DNA of 41,690 nt from positions 1 to 41,690 of the forward strand of contig CBDBQB010000028.1 in assembly GCA_965209105.1 (NCBI GenBank), in the 5' to 3' direction. Shown piece by piece: positions 8,784-16,063 of the stretch; position 1 is the stretch's first letter, and each line of letters begins with the position of its first letter. A program made the translations under genes and the position numbers. The stretch comes from JAAELZ01 sp965209105. Lineage in GTDB: Bacteria > Pseudomonadota > Gammaproteobacteria > Arenicellales > Poriferihabitantaceae. A model generated the notes under the pieces. That model was not told the origin of the DNA. It was given only the letters and a program-made list of their open reading frames with translations, and did no database searches.

Positions 8784-9263
8784 ATGGCAGATCGAGTACT
8801 ACTGACCCCCGAAGGCGAAATTACATTGCGTGCCGAGCTCAAGCAGCTTAAACGTGGTGATCGCCCCGCAATTATCGCTGCCATTGCTGAGGCACGCGCG
8901 CATGGAGATTTATCCGAAAACGCAGAATATCACGCGGCGCGCGAGCAACAGAGTTTTATCGAAGGACGTATCAAGGAGCTTGAGTCGAAATTATCGATCG
9001 CTGAGGTGATTGATGCCTCTAAATCTAGTGTTCAGAATAAGGTGATTTTTGGCACCACAGTTGTATTGTTTGACCTTGAATCAGAAACGGAAGTGACCTA
9101 TAAAATTGTAGGTGATTTGGAAACTGATCTAGACAAGGGGAAAGTTTCAGTCAGTTCTCCCTTGGCACGCGCCCTGATTGGCAAGAAAATAGACGATGAG
9201 ATTAGTTTTCAGGCACCGGCGGGCTTGAAAGAATTTGAAGTCGTTGATATTCGCTTTAAATAA
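8784..9263 (+). CDS. greA: Transcription elongation factor GreA
   Basis: GreA enters the RNA polymerase secondary channel and stimulates cleavage of backtracked transcripts. The 159-residue protein has the N-terminal coiled-coil hairpin (about 1-75), with the tip acidic residues D42 and E45 in H-G-D-L-S-E-N-A-E-Y-H, and a C-terminal FKBP-like domain. Length and motif match GreA rather than GreB. It follows carB by 32 bases in the same direction, as in the common carAB-greA arrangement, and is probably co-transcribed. It converges on hinT with a 52-base gap in which no clear terminator is visible. Confidence 0.96.
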   Translation: MADRVLLTPEGEITLRAELKQLKRGDRPAIIAAIAEARAHGDLSENAEYHAAREQQSFIEGRIKELESKLSIAEVIDASKSSVQNKVIFGTTVVLFDLESETEVTYKIVGDLETDLDKGKVSVSSPLARALIGKKIDDEISFQAPAGLKEFEVVDIRFK

Positions 9264-9315
9264 GGCGCAAATTTTTTCTTACCGGACCGGTGCACAACAA
9301 ATCAAGCATCCGAAT

Positions 9316-9663
9316 TTAACTCAGCATAGGCCCTAGAGGTCGTCCTCCGAGTAAGTGCATATGCAGATGAAAGACCACTTGTCCTGCGTCTTCATTACAA
9401 TTGATTATTAAGCGATAGCCTCTTTCTGCAATATTGTTTTCTTTTGCAAGCTGCTTGGCGACTAGAAAAAGCTTGCCTAATAACTCAGTGTCTTGGTCTT
9501 GGGCAGCGTTAACCGTTGGAATATTCTTATTGGGAACAATTAGGATATGCACGGGCGCCTGTGGCGCAATGTCTTTAAAAGCCGTCACGAAGTCGTCCTG
9601 ATAGACGATATCCGCAGGGATTTCTTTAGCGATAATTTTCTCGAATAAGTTGTCTTTTTGCAT
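9316..9663 (-). CDS. hinT: HIT-family nucleotide hydrolase (HinT)
   Basis: A 115-residue histidine-triad protein with the H99-L-H101-M-H103 motif in V-V-F-H-L-H-M-H-L-L-G-G near the C-terminus and the family N-terminus (F-E-K-I-I-A-K-E-I-P-A). HinT-type proteins hydrolyse adenosine phosphoramidates and aminoacyl- or lysyl-AMP in the cytoplasm. The size and the G-G-R-P-L-G-P-M end fit bacterial HinT/YcfF. It is a single minus-strand gene converging on greA. The starting ATG is at 9663. The 176 bases upstream contain the regulatory region for the diverging Tat-protein gene at 9840. Confidence 0.93.
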   Translation of the reverse strand: MQKDNLFEKIIAKEIPADIVYQDDFVTAFKDIAPQAPVHILIVPNKNIPTVNAAQDQDTELLGKLFLVAKQLAKENNIAERGYRLIINCNEDAGQVVFHLHMHLLGGRPLGPMLS

Positions 9664-9839
9664 GGCTAATTAGTTGGTCGTGGTGGGTTTATATCCTCAA
9701 GGGTGTCTTTGTAAGCCTATGTGGGCTTTAAAACAACCATACTTTAGATGGCTTGTGTTAAGTTTGCGACAAAGCTATACTTTTAAGTAAGTAGAGTTAC
9801 GTCAATAGAAATAATAAATCAATTTAGCGGACAGGACAA

Positions 9840-10631
9840 ATGACCCAGAAAATAAATTCAGTCTCCGACGAGCAAAGCAAGATTAAAAACGCATCGTCCA
9901 CACGACGGTCGGCACTCAAGAAATTAACAATTGGCACGGCAGCGACGGGTGCGGTTGCGTCTCTTCCCAGTAGTTGGATGAAGCCAGTGGTGCAAGCAAT
10001 TGTGTTGCCCGCGCACGCTTCATGCACAGAATGCTGCTACCCCATAGCTATTGATGTCGTCAACGAGTCGGACCCTAATCCCTCGAATAATCAGGGTGTA
10101 TTTAGCCTACAGATCAGTGCGCCGACTGCACCAGTTGCCGAGCCAGTGACTATCACGGGCTATTCGACTTCCCCCGATATAGGCGACTTTGGCGTTTCAA
10201 CACCAGTGCTGCCTGCAGAGATTCACGAATTTCAGTCATTAGTGGTTCTCTGGGTATCAGATCCTGGCTTCGTTGCGAATGGCCTACCGCTGTTAGATGT
10301 TGATATTATGATCGATTGGACTTGTGCTGATGGTACCTCGGGTACCGATACACTAGCGTTTATTGTCGCCAGTGCACCCGCCAACCAAGAGCAAAAAGTT
10401 TCGACTGATGAGGTAGAAGTTTCAGAGGAGGAGGAAACATCGCCAGCAGAAGAAGAAACCCAGCCAGCTGAAGAAGAAACTGTTTCTTCAGCAGAGCCTG
10501 TAGAAGAAGAAACACCTCCAGCCGAAGACGAGACACCGTCTGCTGAAGAAGAGCCCCCAGTAGAAGAAGAAACACCTGCTGAGGAAGACCCACCTATTGA
10601 AGAAGCGCCCGCAACGACGCCTGCGCCTTAG
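9840..10631 (+). CDS. Tat-exported protein with C-terminal acidic P-A-E-E-E-T repeats (paralogue of the gene at 885)
   Basis: This 263-residue protein mirrors the one at 885. It has R22-R23 in S-T-R-R-S-A-L-K-K, a hydrophobic Gly/Ala stretch, W46-M-K-P-V-V, and L-P-A-H-A with a likely cleavage after A60. The mature start S-C-T-E-C-C is cysteine-rich. A beta-rich domain of about 125 residues follows, ending with a [ILV]-x-[IL]-[DE]-[WY]-x-C element also seen in the paralogue. From about residue 190 to the end it is a repetitive Glu/Pro/Ala/Thr tail built of near-copies of P-A-E-E-E-T, with matching repeats in the DNA (about 10425-10610). The gene is monocistronic, ending at the strong terminator at 10675. 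No known function; export by Tat is well supported, and an exposed extended tail is inferred. Confidence 0.82.
   Translation: MTQKINSVSDEQSKIKNASSTRRSALKKLTIGTAATGAVASLPSSWMKPVVQAIVLPAHASCTECCYPIAIDVVNESDPNPSNNQGVFSLQISAPTAPVAEPVTITGYSTSPDIGDFGVSTPVLPAEIHEFQSLVVLWVSDPGFVANGLPLLDVDIMIDWTCADGTSGTDTLAFIVASAPANQEQKVSTDEVEVSEEEETSPAEEETQPAEEETVSSAEPVEEETPPAEDETPSAEEEPPVEEETPAEEDPPIEEAPATTPAP
10425..10610 (+). repeat. Short tandem-like coding repeat (Glu/Pro/Ala tail)
   Basis: Degenerate repeats of about 18-30 bases built on GAAGAAGAAAC and CCAGC/CCTGC units encode the P-A-E-E-E-T-like tail of the Tat protein. Copy number could vary by slippage, as in other low-complexity surface proteins; variation itself is inference. 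Confidence 0.7.
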
Positions 10632-10674
10632 GTAGGTTTATAGTTTACGTTTGGGCAGTTAATCTGCGCAAAAT

Positions 10675-10702
10675 AAAAAACCACCTTCGCGGTGGTTTTT
10701 TT
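10675..10702. terminator. Bidirectional intrinsic terminator between the Tat gene and bamE
   Basis: AACCACC, loop TTCGC, GGTGGTT with an A-run on the left and a T-run on the right. It serves both converging genes, the Tat-protein gene (plus) and bamE (minus). Confidence 0.92.
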
Positions 10703-10726
10703 GTGTCTTGAATGTTTGGGGTTGGG

Positions 10727-11023
10727 CTACTTTTTGATTTCGATCAATCGATCTTTATCGAAGATTAGCGTCACAATCCTGCGCGCTGATTTGCGTCGAT
10801 TATCGGTCTGACTAAAAGAAAAGTAATCCCAGCGCTGCGTGTGAAAGGGGTCGGTGACTTGAGGGGTGCCGAGTAGGTCAATTACTTGGGATTTACGCAT
10901 ACCAACATGCAGTTGATCGATTTGCGTTGTTTCAAGGACATTGCCTTGATAAACATCTGTTTTATAAATGCAGGCGCTCAGTATAGACAGTAGGCTGATT
11001 AAGAGTAATTTTTTAAATATCAT
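10727..11023 (-). CDS. bamE: Outer membrane assembly lipoprotein BamE (SmpA/OmlA)
   Basis: A 98-residue lipoprotein starting M-I-F-K-K with a hydrophobic signal and lipobox L-S-A-C (C18). The SmpA/OmlA domain includes I-D-Q-L-x-V-G-M-x-K-S-Q-V-I-D-L-L-G-T-P and the W-D-Y-F-x-F element. BamE is a small periplasm-facing subunit of the BAM complex that folds outer membrane beta-barrels. The frame extends further upstream, but the ATG at 11023 is chosen because the signal peptide begins there. The preceding gene's TAA overlaps this ATG (TAATG), indicating translational coupling. nadK-recN-bamE is a known gammaproteobacterial order; here an acetyltransferase is interposed. Confidence 0.92.
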   Translation of the reverse strand: MIFKKLLLISLLSILSACIYKTDVYQGNVLETTQIDQLHVGMRKSQVIDLLGTPQVTDPFHTQRWDYFSFSQTDNRRKSARRIVTLIFDKDRLIEIKK

Positions 11024-11484
11024 TAGAGGTGCTTGAGGACAGGGATTTCGTCGCAATTGTGGAAGTTCGGGCATTTTACACAAACCCGCCACACTTTTTC
11101 CGGCAAGCTGCTCATTTCGACGGTTTGGTATCCAAATTGATGAAAAAATGCTTCGATATAGGTTAAAGCCATTAGCTTGCTTAAGCCGAGCTCGCGTGCA
11201 TAATCTTCTGCGTGATGCAAAAGTCGTTTTCCGATATCTTGTCCTTTGTGCTTGGGGTGTACCGCCAAGCTACGTAGTTCTCCGAGTTCTTCGCTAAAGA
11301 CCTCGATGGCGACACAGCCCACGACAGCATCCTTGTGTTCGACGACAAAAAACTGCGGGATTAAGGCAAGTATTTCACTCAGTGTCCGAGCGAGTAACAC
11401 TTCTTGTTCGCTATAAGTCGACAATAGCGCATGGATGCCTTGGGCATGCCTAATTTTGGCCTCTCGTAAGGGATAATCCGTCAT
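11023..11484 (-). CDS. GNAT acetyltransferase of the short ArgA-like (N-acetylglutamate synthase-like) type
   Basis: A 153-residue single-domain GNAT enzyme. The acetyl-CoA-binding segment is L-R-S-L-A-V-H-P-K-H-K-G-Q-D-I-G-K-R-L-L (about residues 70-89). The C-terminal stretch L-P-E-K-V-W-R-V-C-V-K-C-P-N-F-H-N-C-D-E-I carries the Cys pattern seen in short ArgA-like acetyltransferases, some of which make N-acetylglutamate for arginine synthesis. Substrate is therefore suggested but not proven. The start is ATG 11484, one base after the recN stop, and the stop overlaps bamE, so recN, this gene and bamE are tightly packed. Alternative: a protein or small-molecule acetyltransferase of the same fold. 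Confidence 0.8.
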   Translation of the reverse strand: MTDYPLREAKIRHAQGIHALLSTYSEQEVLLARTLSEILALIPQFFVVEHKDAVVGCVAIEVFSEELGELRSLAVHPKHKGQDIGKRLLHHAEDYARELGLSKLMALTYIEAFFHQFGYQTVEMSSLPEKVWRVCVKCPNFHNCDEIPVLKHL

Positions 11485-11485
11485 A

Positions 11486-13195
11486 TCAGCTGCTATTCTC
11501 TATTAAGGTACGCGCATGGGCGAGCGACTCGTCGGTGAGTGATTCGCCACCGACCATCCGGCCGATTTCGGCAATTTTCTCTTCACTGCTTAAGGCAGCC
11601 AAACTAAAATGTACGGAATTTTGCGCCTGCGCGGTTTGTTTATTGACACGAAAATGTTGTGTGCCGTGTGCGGCAACTTGCGGTAAATGGGTAATGCAAA
11701 GGATTTGTCGATTCTTTGCCAATTGTGCCAGCATCTTACCGATGATGGCAGCGGTCTTTCCGCCAACACCCACATCGACCTCATCAAATATGAGGGTGTT
11801 GACTGTTGCTAAATCTGACAAAATCAGCTGCAGGGCAAGCGATATTCTTGACAGCTCACCTCCCGAAGCCACCTTGGCAAGCGGCATTTTAGGCATGCCA
11901 AGATTGGTGCTGACTTCGAATGCTACGCGTTCTAGACCCGTCTGGGATCCGATACCGCCTAGCTCGATATCCTGCAAGGGTTTAAATGGCTGTTCGGTTT
12001 TGGTCAGTTCGATATAAAACTCACCCCCCTCCATGGCCAGTGTTTGCATGGCTCGGGTGATGTCGCTCGATAGTTTGTCAGCGTATTTTTTACGCTGGAG
12101 GCTAACAACTCCGGCTAGTTTTCGATATCTTGCGGATTGTTTGTCAATCTGGGCAGCCAATTTTTTCTCATTGGCTTCGGGATGCTGGGCCAATTCAAGC
12201 TGCGCCGATAAAGACTGATAAGTCGCGTATAGCGCTTGCGGTTCAACCCGATGTTTGCGTGCCAATTCCATGGTTTCGGCGTATCTCGATTCCAGTGCTT
12301 CTAGCGCGGCCTCGTCTAGCACAGCTGATTCACTGACCGCGCGTAAACCTGTTTCGCTTTCTTGAATTAGCGTTTGCGCCTCCGATAGCATACTGGCTAA
12401 CTCTTTTAGCTCTGGCGCGAAGGCATTTGCCTTTTCCAAGGCTTGTACAGCGATGCCGAGCTGTTTGCTCGCGCTGTCATTGGAATCTCCAAATAAGGCC
12501 AGTTCAGCGGTCTGGATTGATGTCGCAATGTCTGCCTGATGATGCATTCGTTGATGATTTTTATGCAAAGATTTCCATTCGTTTTCTTTGGGCGCAAAGC
12601 GATCCAGTTCTTCATATTGAAAGTTAAGAAATTCAAGTTTCTCTTTGGCAGAGTCCGCGGTTGTTCGAAGCTGAGCGAGCTTATGGATATGCTCGCTTAA
12701 GGCTTGATGGCACTGGCCCAATTCACCCACTTGAGCGCTGATTCCGGCATAGCGGTCAAGCAGCTCTCTTTGCGTCTCAGGGCGAAGCAGAGATTGGTGT
12801 TCGTGTTGACCGTGAATATCAACCAGCTGTTGGCCAATCGTGCGCAAAGTGCTGGCCGTTACCATGCGGCCATTGACATAGGCCTTACTGCCCGAGTCGG
12901 CGTTGATGACGCGACGTAATTGGCATTCCTGTTCATCGTCCAAATCTAAGGAGGCGAGCAATTTTAGAATGCTTGGCTGCGCGTGAATATCGAAACTGGC
13001 GCTGATCTCAGCGCGCGCATGACCGTGTTTGACCATGGCTGCGTCCGCACGCTGACCGAGCACCATCGCCAGTGCATTGATAATGATGGATTTGCCCGCG
13101 CCTGTTTCACCCGTGATCACGCTTAAGCCTGCTTGGAGCTCAAGCTCGATACGCTCAACAATCGCGAACTGCTTAACTTGAAGCCAACTTAGCAC
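11486..13195 (-). CDS. recN: DNA repair protein RecN
   Basis: RecN is an SMC-like ATPase that acts at double-strand breaks. The 569-residue protein has Walker A G-E-T-G-A-G-K-S at 29-36, a long central helical/coiled-coil region, the ABC signature A-S-G-G-E-L-S-R and Walker B L-I-F-D-E-V-D-x-G-V-G-G near the C-terminus. The start is GTG at 13195, giving M-L-S-W-L-Q as in other RecN proteins. It follows nadK by 23 bases. No LexA box is obvious in that gap, so SOS control cannot be shown here. Confidence 0.97.
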   Translation of the reverse strand: MLSWLQVKQFAIVERIELELQAGLSVITGETGAGKSIIINALAMVLGQRADAAMVKHGHARAEISASFDIHAQPSILKLLASLDLDDEQECQLRRVINADSGSKAYVNGRMVTASTLRTIGQQLVDIHGQHEHQSLLRPETQRELLDRYAGISAQVGELGQCHQALSEHIHKLAQLRTTADSAKEKLEFLNFQYEELDRFAPKENEWKSLHKNHQRMHHQADIATSIQTAELALFGDSNDSASKQLGIAVQALEKANAFAPELKELASMLSEAQTLIQESETGLRAVSESAVLDEAALEALESRYAETMELARKHRVEPQALYATYQSLSAQLELAQHPEANEKKLAAQIDKQSARYRKLAGVVSLQRKKYADKLSSDITRAMQTLAMEGGEFYIELTKTEQPFKPLQDIELGGIGSQTGLERVAFEVSTNLGMPKMPLAKVASGGELSRISLALQLILSDLATVNTLIFDEVDVGVGGKTAAIIGKMLAQLAKNRQILCITHLPQVAAHGTQHFRVNKQTAQAQNSVHFSLAALSSEEKIAEIGRMVGGESLTDESLAHARTLIENSS

Positions 13196-13218
13196 GTGAT
13201 TAAGGAAGCAGACGCGGT

Positions 13219-14076
13219 CTAACTAGACCAACCTAATTTGACGCGCAGGGCTTCAAAATGATTGTGTTGGTCGATACGAATGAGTTGCAGGGCGTGCTCG
13301 GATCGAGTGATGGTGACAGACTCCCCACCACTTAAGGTCTGAACGATAATACCGTCAACCGCCAGGGTTGCGTGATTATCGCTGAGCTGAATATCATTGA
13401 TCGCAATCACGCTTTGCTGGCTCAATATTATGGGTCGATTGCTGAGGGTATGTGGGCAAATCGGCACCAATACAAATACCGGAACAGTCGGTTCGATAAT
13501 TGGCCCCCCCGCGGATAAGGCGTAGGCGGTTGATCCCGTTGGCGTCGCGACAATTAAACCATCGCTGCGCGTTTTAGACACGAATTCACCATCGACATGG
13601 ATTCCAAGCTCGATAAGCCTACCCGTATCGCCTTTGCTAATCACCGCGTCATTGAGCGAAAGGTATGTACTGGTTTGCTTGTCATTGTCAGTGACGGTGG
13701 TTTGCAGCATGTCGCGTGTTTCGATTCGATAATCGCCATTTTTAATCGCGCGAAGACCCGCTTCAATTTCATTTGCAGGAATATCGGTTAAAAACCCCAA
13801 GCGACCGAGGTTGACGCCCACCAAGGGCACGTTAAAGGGTGCCAATGATCGCGCGGCGTGCAGCAAAGTCCCATCGCCGCCGACGATGACAGCAAAATCT
13901 AGGCTTTGGTACTGGTCGGTATTTAAAATGCGCTCGCCGGAAATTTCAGCGGCAGTGGTGTCGCCTAACAATACGGTTGCACCATAGTTTGTTAGTACTT
14001 GCTTGACACTGTCAAGCGCGGACTCGACCTTACCCGAGCCGTATTTCCCAAACAAGCCGACAGTTTTATTGCGCAT
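13219..14076 (-). CDS. nadK: NAD kinase
   Basis: NadK phosphorylates NAD to NADP with ATP. The 285-residue protein contains the diagnostic G-G-D-G-T motif (66-70, catalytic D68), N-L-G-R-L-G-F-L-T-D, and the R-S-D-G-L-I-V-A-T-P-T-G-S-T-A-Y signature; the length is normal. The ATG at 14076 begins M-R-N-K-T-V-G-L-F-G-K, typical for the family. It is first in the minus-strand nadK-recN-acetyltransferase-bamE unit and diverges from hrcA across an 86-base promoter region. Confidence 0.96.
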   Translation of the reverse strand: MRNKTVGLFGKYGSGKVESALDSVKQVLTNYGATVLLGDTTAAEISGERILNTDQYQSLDFAVIVGGDGTLLHAARSLAPFNVPLVGVNLGRLGFLTDIPANEIEAGLRAIKNGDYRIETRDMLQTTVTDNDKQTSTYLSLNDAVISKGDTGRLIELGIHVDGEFVSKTRSDGLIVATPTGSTAYALSAGGPIIEPTVPVFVLVPICPHTLSNRPIILSQQSVIAINDIQLSDNHATLAVDGIIVQTLSGGESVTITRSEHALQLIRIDQHNHFEALRVKLGWSS

Positions 14077-14082
14077 TTTGAA

Positions 14083-14112
14083 TTGAAAGTTTTCGCATCA
14101 TTTTGGTATTAT
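14083..14112 (+). promoter_or_regulatory. Candidate sigma-70 promoter for hrcA
   Basis: TTGAAA (14083-14088), 18-base spacer, TATTAT (14107-14112), 50 bases before the hrcA ATG. Good hexamers in the divergent nadK/hrcA gap; direction and use are inferred. Confidence 0.5.
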
Positions 14113-14162
14113 AACCGCGCTGAACCACAACGTATATTAGTAAGAGACTTTCGCATAAATAG

Positions 14163-15200
14163 ATGACAAAAAAAGCCGAGCAAATTAATGCACGCGCGGG
14201 CGTGGTGCTCAATCATATTATTCAACATTATGTGAGCAGCGGCCAACCGGTAAGCTCCACGGCATTGGCTAATACTGCGGATTTAAAAGTCAGCTCGGCC
14301 ACTGTGCGGAATGTTATGTCTGATTTAGAGGAATTGGGCTTGATCCAGTCGCCGCATACTTCTGCTGGGCGTATTCCGACTTCGGCGGGTTATCGAACTT
14401 ACATTAATCAGTTATTGCACACGCAGCCCCTGCATTGCGAACAAAGTGGAGAGATCAAAAGTGCTTTGGCTCACTACGATGATCCAAAAACCTTGCTGAA
14501 GAGTGCTTCGCAAATGCTGTCGAAGCTAACCTCTTTCGCTGGCGTGGTTTCGATGCCAGATAGCGAATTTAGTCATTTCAAGCAAATTGAATTTCTTCGG
14601 CTTAAAAAAGGTCGGATACTGGCGATACTCATTACGGAGGATGGCTTAGTCGAAAACAAAGTCCTCAGCTTGGATCAAGAATATTCAGACGCGGAGTTAG
14701 TGCGCGCCTCGAACTACTTTAATGACGCCTACGCGCGGCGTTCGATGTATGAAGTTCGTCAAGATTTACTGGCTAAGATGCGTCAGGATAGCTCGGAAAT
14801 GCAGGGCGCCATGCAAACTGCGGTTGAAATGGCGCAAGGCTTATTGAGCGACGAGAATGACTCGGAGCTGTTTGTGTCGGGGCGCTCAAACCTTTTTAGC
14901 CTGCCTGACTTTAGCGAAACCGAGCAATTGAAAGGGGTGTTAGATACCTTTCATACTAAGCGCGTGTTGCTGGATTTAGTCAGCAAAAGTTTAGATGGCG
15001 AAGGGATCAGTATTTATATAGGTGAGGAGTCGGGTTACCAAGCCTTAGAATCTTGCTCGGTTATCGCCATGCCCTATGAAAAGGAGGGGCAACGGGTAGG
15101 CGTATTGGGTGTGATTGGGCCCACACGGATGCAATATGACCAGGTGGTGTCGGTGGTGGATGTGACGGCAAAGCTGTTATCAAGTGCCTTGAGCGAGTAG
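14163..15200 (+). CDS. hrcA: Heat-inducible transcription repressor HrcA
   Basis: HrcA represses heat-shock operons by binding CIRCE, with GroEL as a folding helper. The 345-residue protein begins with a winged helix-turn-helix (about 8-75; P-V-S-S-T-A-L...S-S-A-T-V-R-N-V-M-S-D-L-E-E-L-G-L-I, then H-T-S-A-G-R-I-P-T-S-A-G-Y-R). It continues into the HrcA-specific dimerisation and GAF-like domains and ends with V-L-G-V-I-G-P-T-R-M. It is first in a heat-shock block with grpE, dnaK and dnaJ. I found no CIRCE (TTAGCACTC-N9-GAGTGCTAA) ahead of hrcA, grpE or dnaK, so its targets may lie elsewhere, such as groESL. Confidence 0.95.
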   Translation: MTKKAEQINARAGVVLNHIIQHYVSSGQPVSSTALANTADLKVSSATVRNVMSDLEELGLIQSPHTSAGRIPTSAGYRTYINQLLHTQPLHCEQSGEIKSALAHYDDPKTLLKSASQMLSKLTSFAGVVSMPDSEFSHFKQIEFLRLKKGRILAILITEDGLVENKVLSLDQEYSDAELVRASNYFNDAYARRSMYEVRQDLLAKMRQDSSEMQGAMQTAVEMAQGLLSDENDSELFVSGRSNLFSLPDFSETEQLKGVLDTFHTKRVLLDLVSKSLDGEGISIYIGEESGYQALESCSVIAMPYEKEGQRVGVLGVIGPTRMQYDQVVSVVDVTAKLLSSALSE

Positions 15201-15295
15201 AAGTTTAATAGAAGACATTTTGATTTATTGCTAGCGTTGCCAGAGGCGTGGATTTCAGCCCGCCATTACTCGACAGGTATTTCGCAATTATTTCT

Positions 15296-15324
15296 CTTGC
15301 AATAGCTTCTCCGATCCCCACATT
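15296..15324 (+). promoter_or_regulatory. Candidate sigma-32 heat-shock promoter for grpE
   Basis: TTTCTCTTGCAA at 15291-15302 resembles the extended sigma-32 -35 region (CTTGAA core, here CTTGCA). After 14 bases it is followed by CCCCACAT (15316-15323), close to the CCCCAT -10. It lies in the hrcA-grpE gap, 55 bases before grpE. Match by eye; start site unproven. Confidence 0.6.
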
Positions 15325-15378
15325 GCTTGTCGTTAGCGCGCTTTTTGCGTGCTGGAGTAGAATCCGCGGAACCAACAA

Positions 15379-15978
15379 ATGAGTGATAAAAAGAAACAAG
15401 CCAAAACAGAAGAAGCGATCATGTCCGAAGATGAAGAAGTGCTAGAAGCGGTCGTTGAGGATAAGAACGCAGAGGCATTTCCTGACATCGAAGAACTGCT
15501 TGAAGAAGTCACGCAATTGCGCACGCAAAATAATGAACTGCAAGATCAGTTTACTCGTGCCAAAGCTGAAACTGAAAACACGCGGCGTATATCAGTTAAA
15601 GAAGTTGAAAAAGCACGTAAGTTTTCTTTAGAGTTGTTTGCCAAAGAGTTGTTATTGGTCAAAGACAGTTTAGATCAGGCTGCTCAGGTAGAGTTGGATC
15701 AGGATGCTAATGCGCAAATCATTGAGCAAATGGCGGATGGTTTGAGTCTCACGCTCAAGCAGTTAGAAAGCATTTTCGAGCGTTTTAAAATTACCGCCAT
15801 CTCTCCCGAGGCGGGTGATGCGCTCGATCCAGAATTACATCAAGCGATGACCAAGCAGCCTTCGGGTGAAGTTGATGCGAACAATGTCGTCACGACCATT
15901 CAAGTCGGTTATATGCTGAACGAGCGACTATTGCGCCCTGCAATGGTGATCGTGTCTAGCGGATCGGGATCAAGCTAA
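15379..15978 (+). CDS. grpE: Nucleotide exchange factor GrpE
   Basis: GrpE releases ADP from DnaK. The 199-residue protein has an acidic, flexible N-terminus, a long coiled coil (about 40-95; V-T-Q-L-R-T-Q-N-N-E-L-Q-D-Q-F-T-R-A-K-A-E-T-E-N-T-R-R within it), and the C-terminal beta-domain with D-P-E-L-H-Q-A-M, V-V-T-T-I-Q-V-G-Y and L-R-P-A-M-V-I-V. The ATG at 15379 begins M-S-D-K-K-K. It lies downstream of a sigma-32-like promoter and 85 bases ahead of dnaK, forming the conserved grpE-dnaK-dnaJ unit. Confidence 0.95.
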   Translation: MSDKKKQAKTEEAIMSEDEEVLEAVVEDKNAEAFPDIEELLEEVTQLRTQNNELQDQFTRAKAETENTRRISVKEVEKARKFSLELFAKELLLVKDSLDQAAQVELDQDANAQIIEQMADGLSLTLKQLESIFERFKITAISPEAGDALDPELHQAMTKQPSGEVDANNVVTTIQVGYMLNERLLRPAMVIVSSGSGSS

Positions 15979-16063
15979 TTTTGCTTGACTCTTTAAATTT
16001 ATTGAACAAATCCCATATAAAACTTAGGTTTTTTTAGAACATATATTTTCGAGGTTATTAAAC

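Noticed and set aside
15333..15355. CIRCE-like inverted repeat TTAGCGCGC-N5-GCGTGCTGG ahead of grpE
   Set aside because: The spacer is five instead of nine and the arms pair at only six of nine positions, so it is not a credible CIRCE.
15984..16017. CTTGAC ... CCCATA upstream of dnaK as a sigma-32 promoter
   Set aside because: The spacer would be 22 bases, too long for a sigma-32 promoter; no better pair was found.
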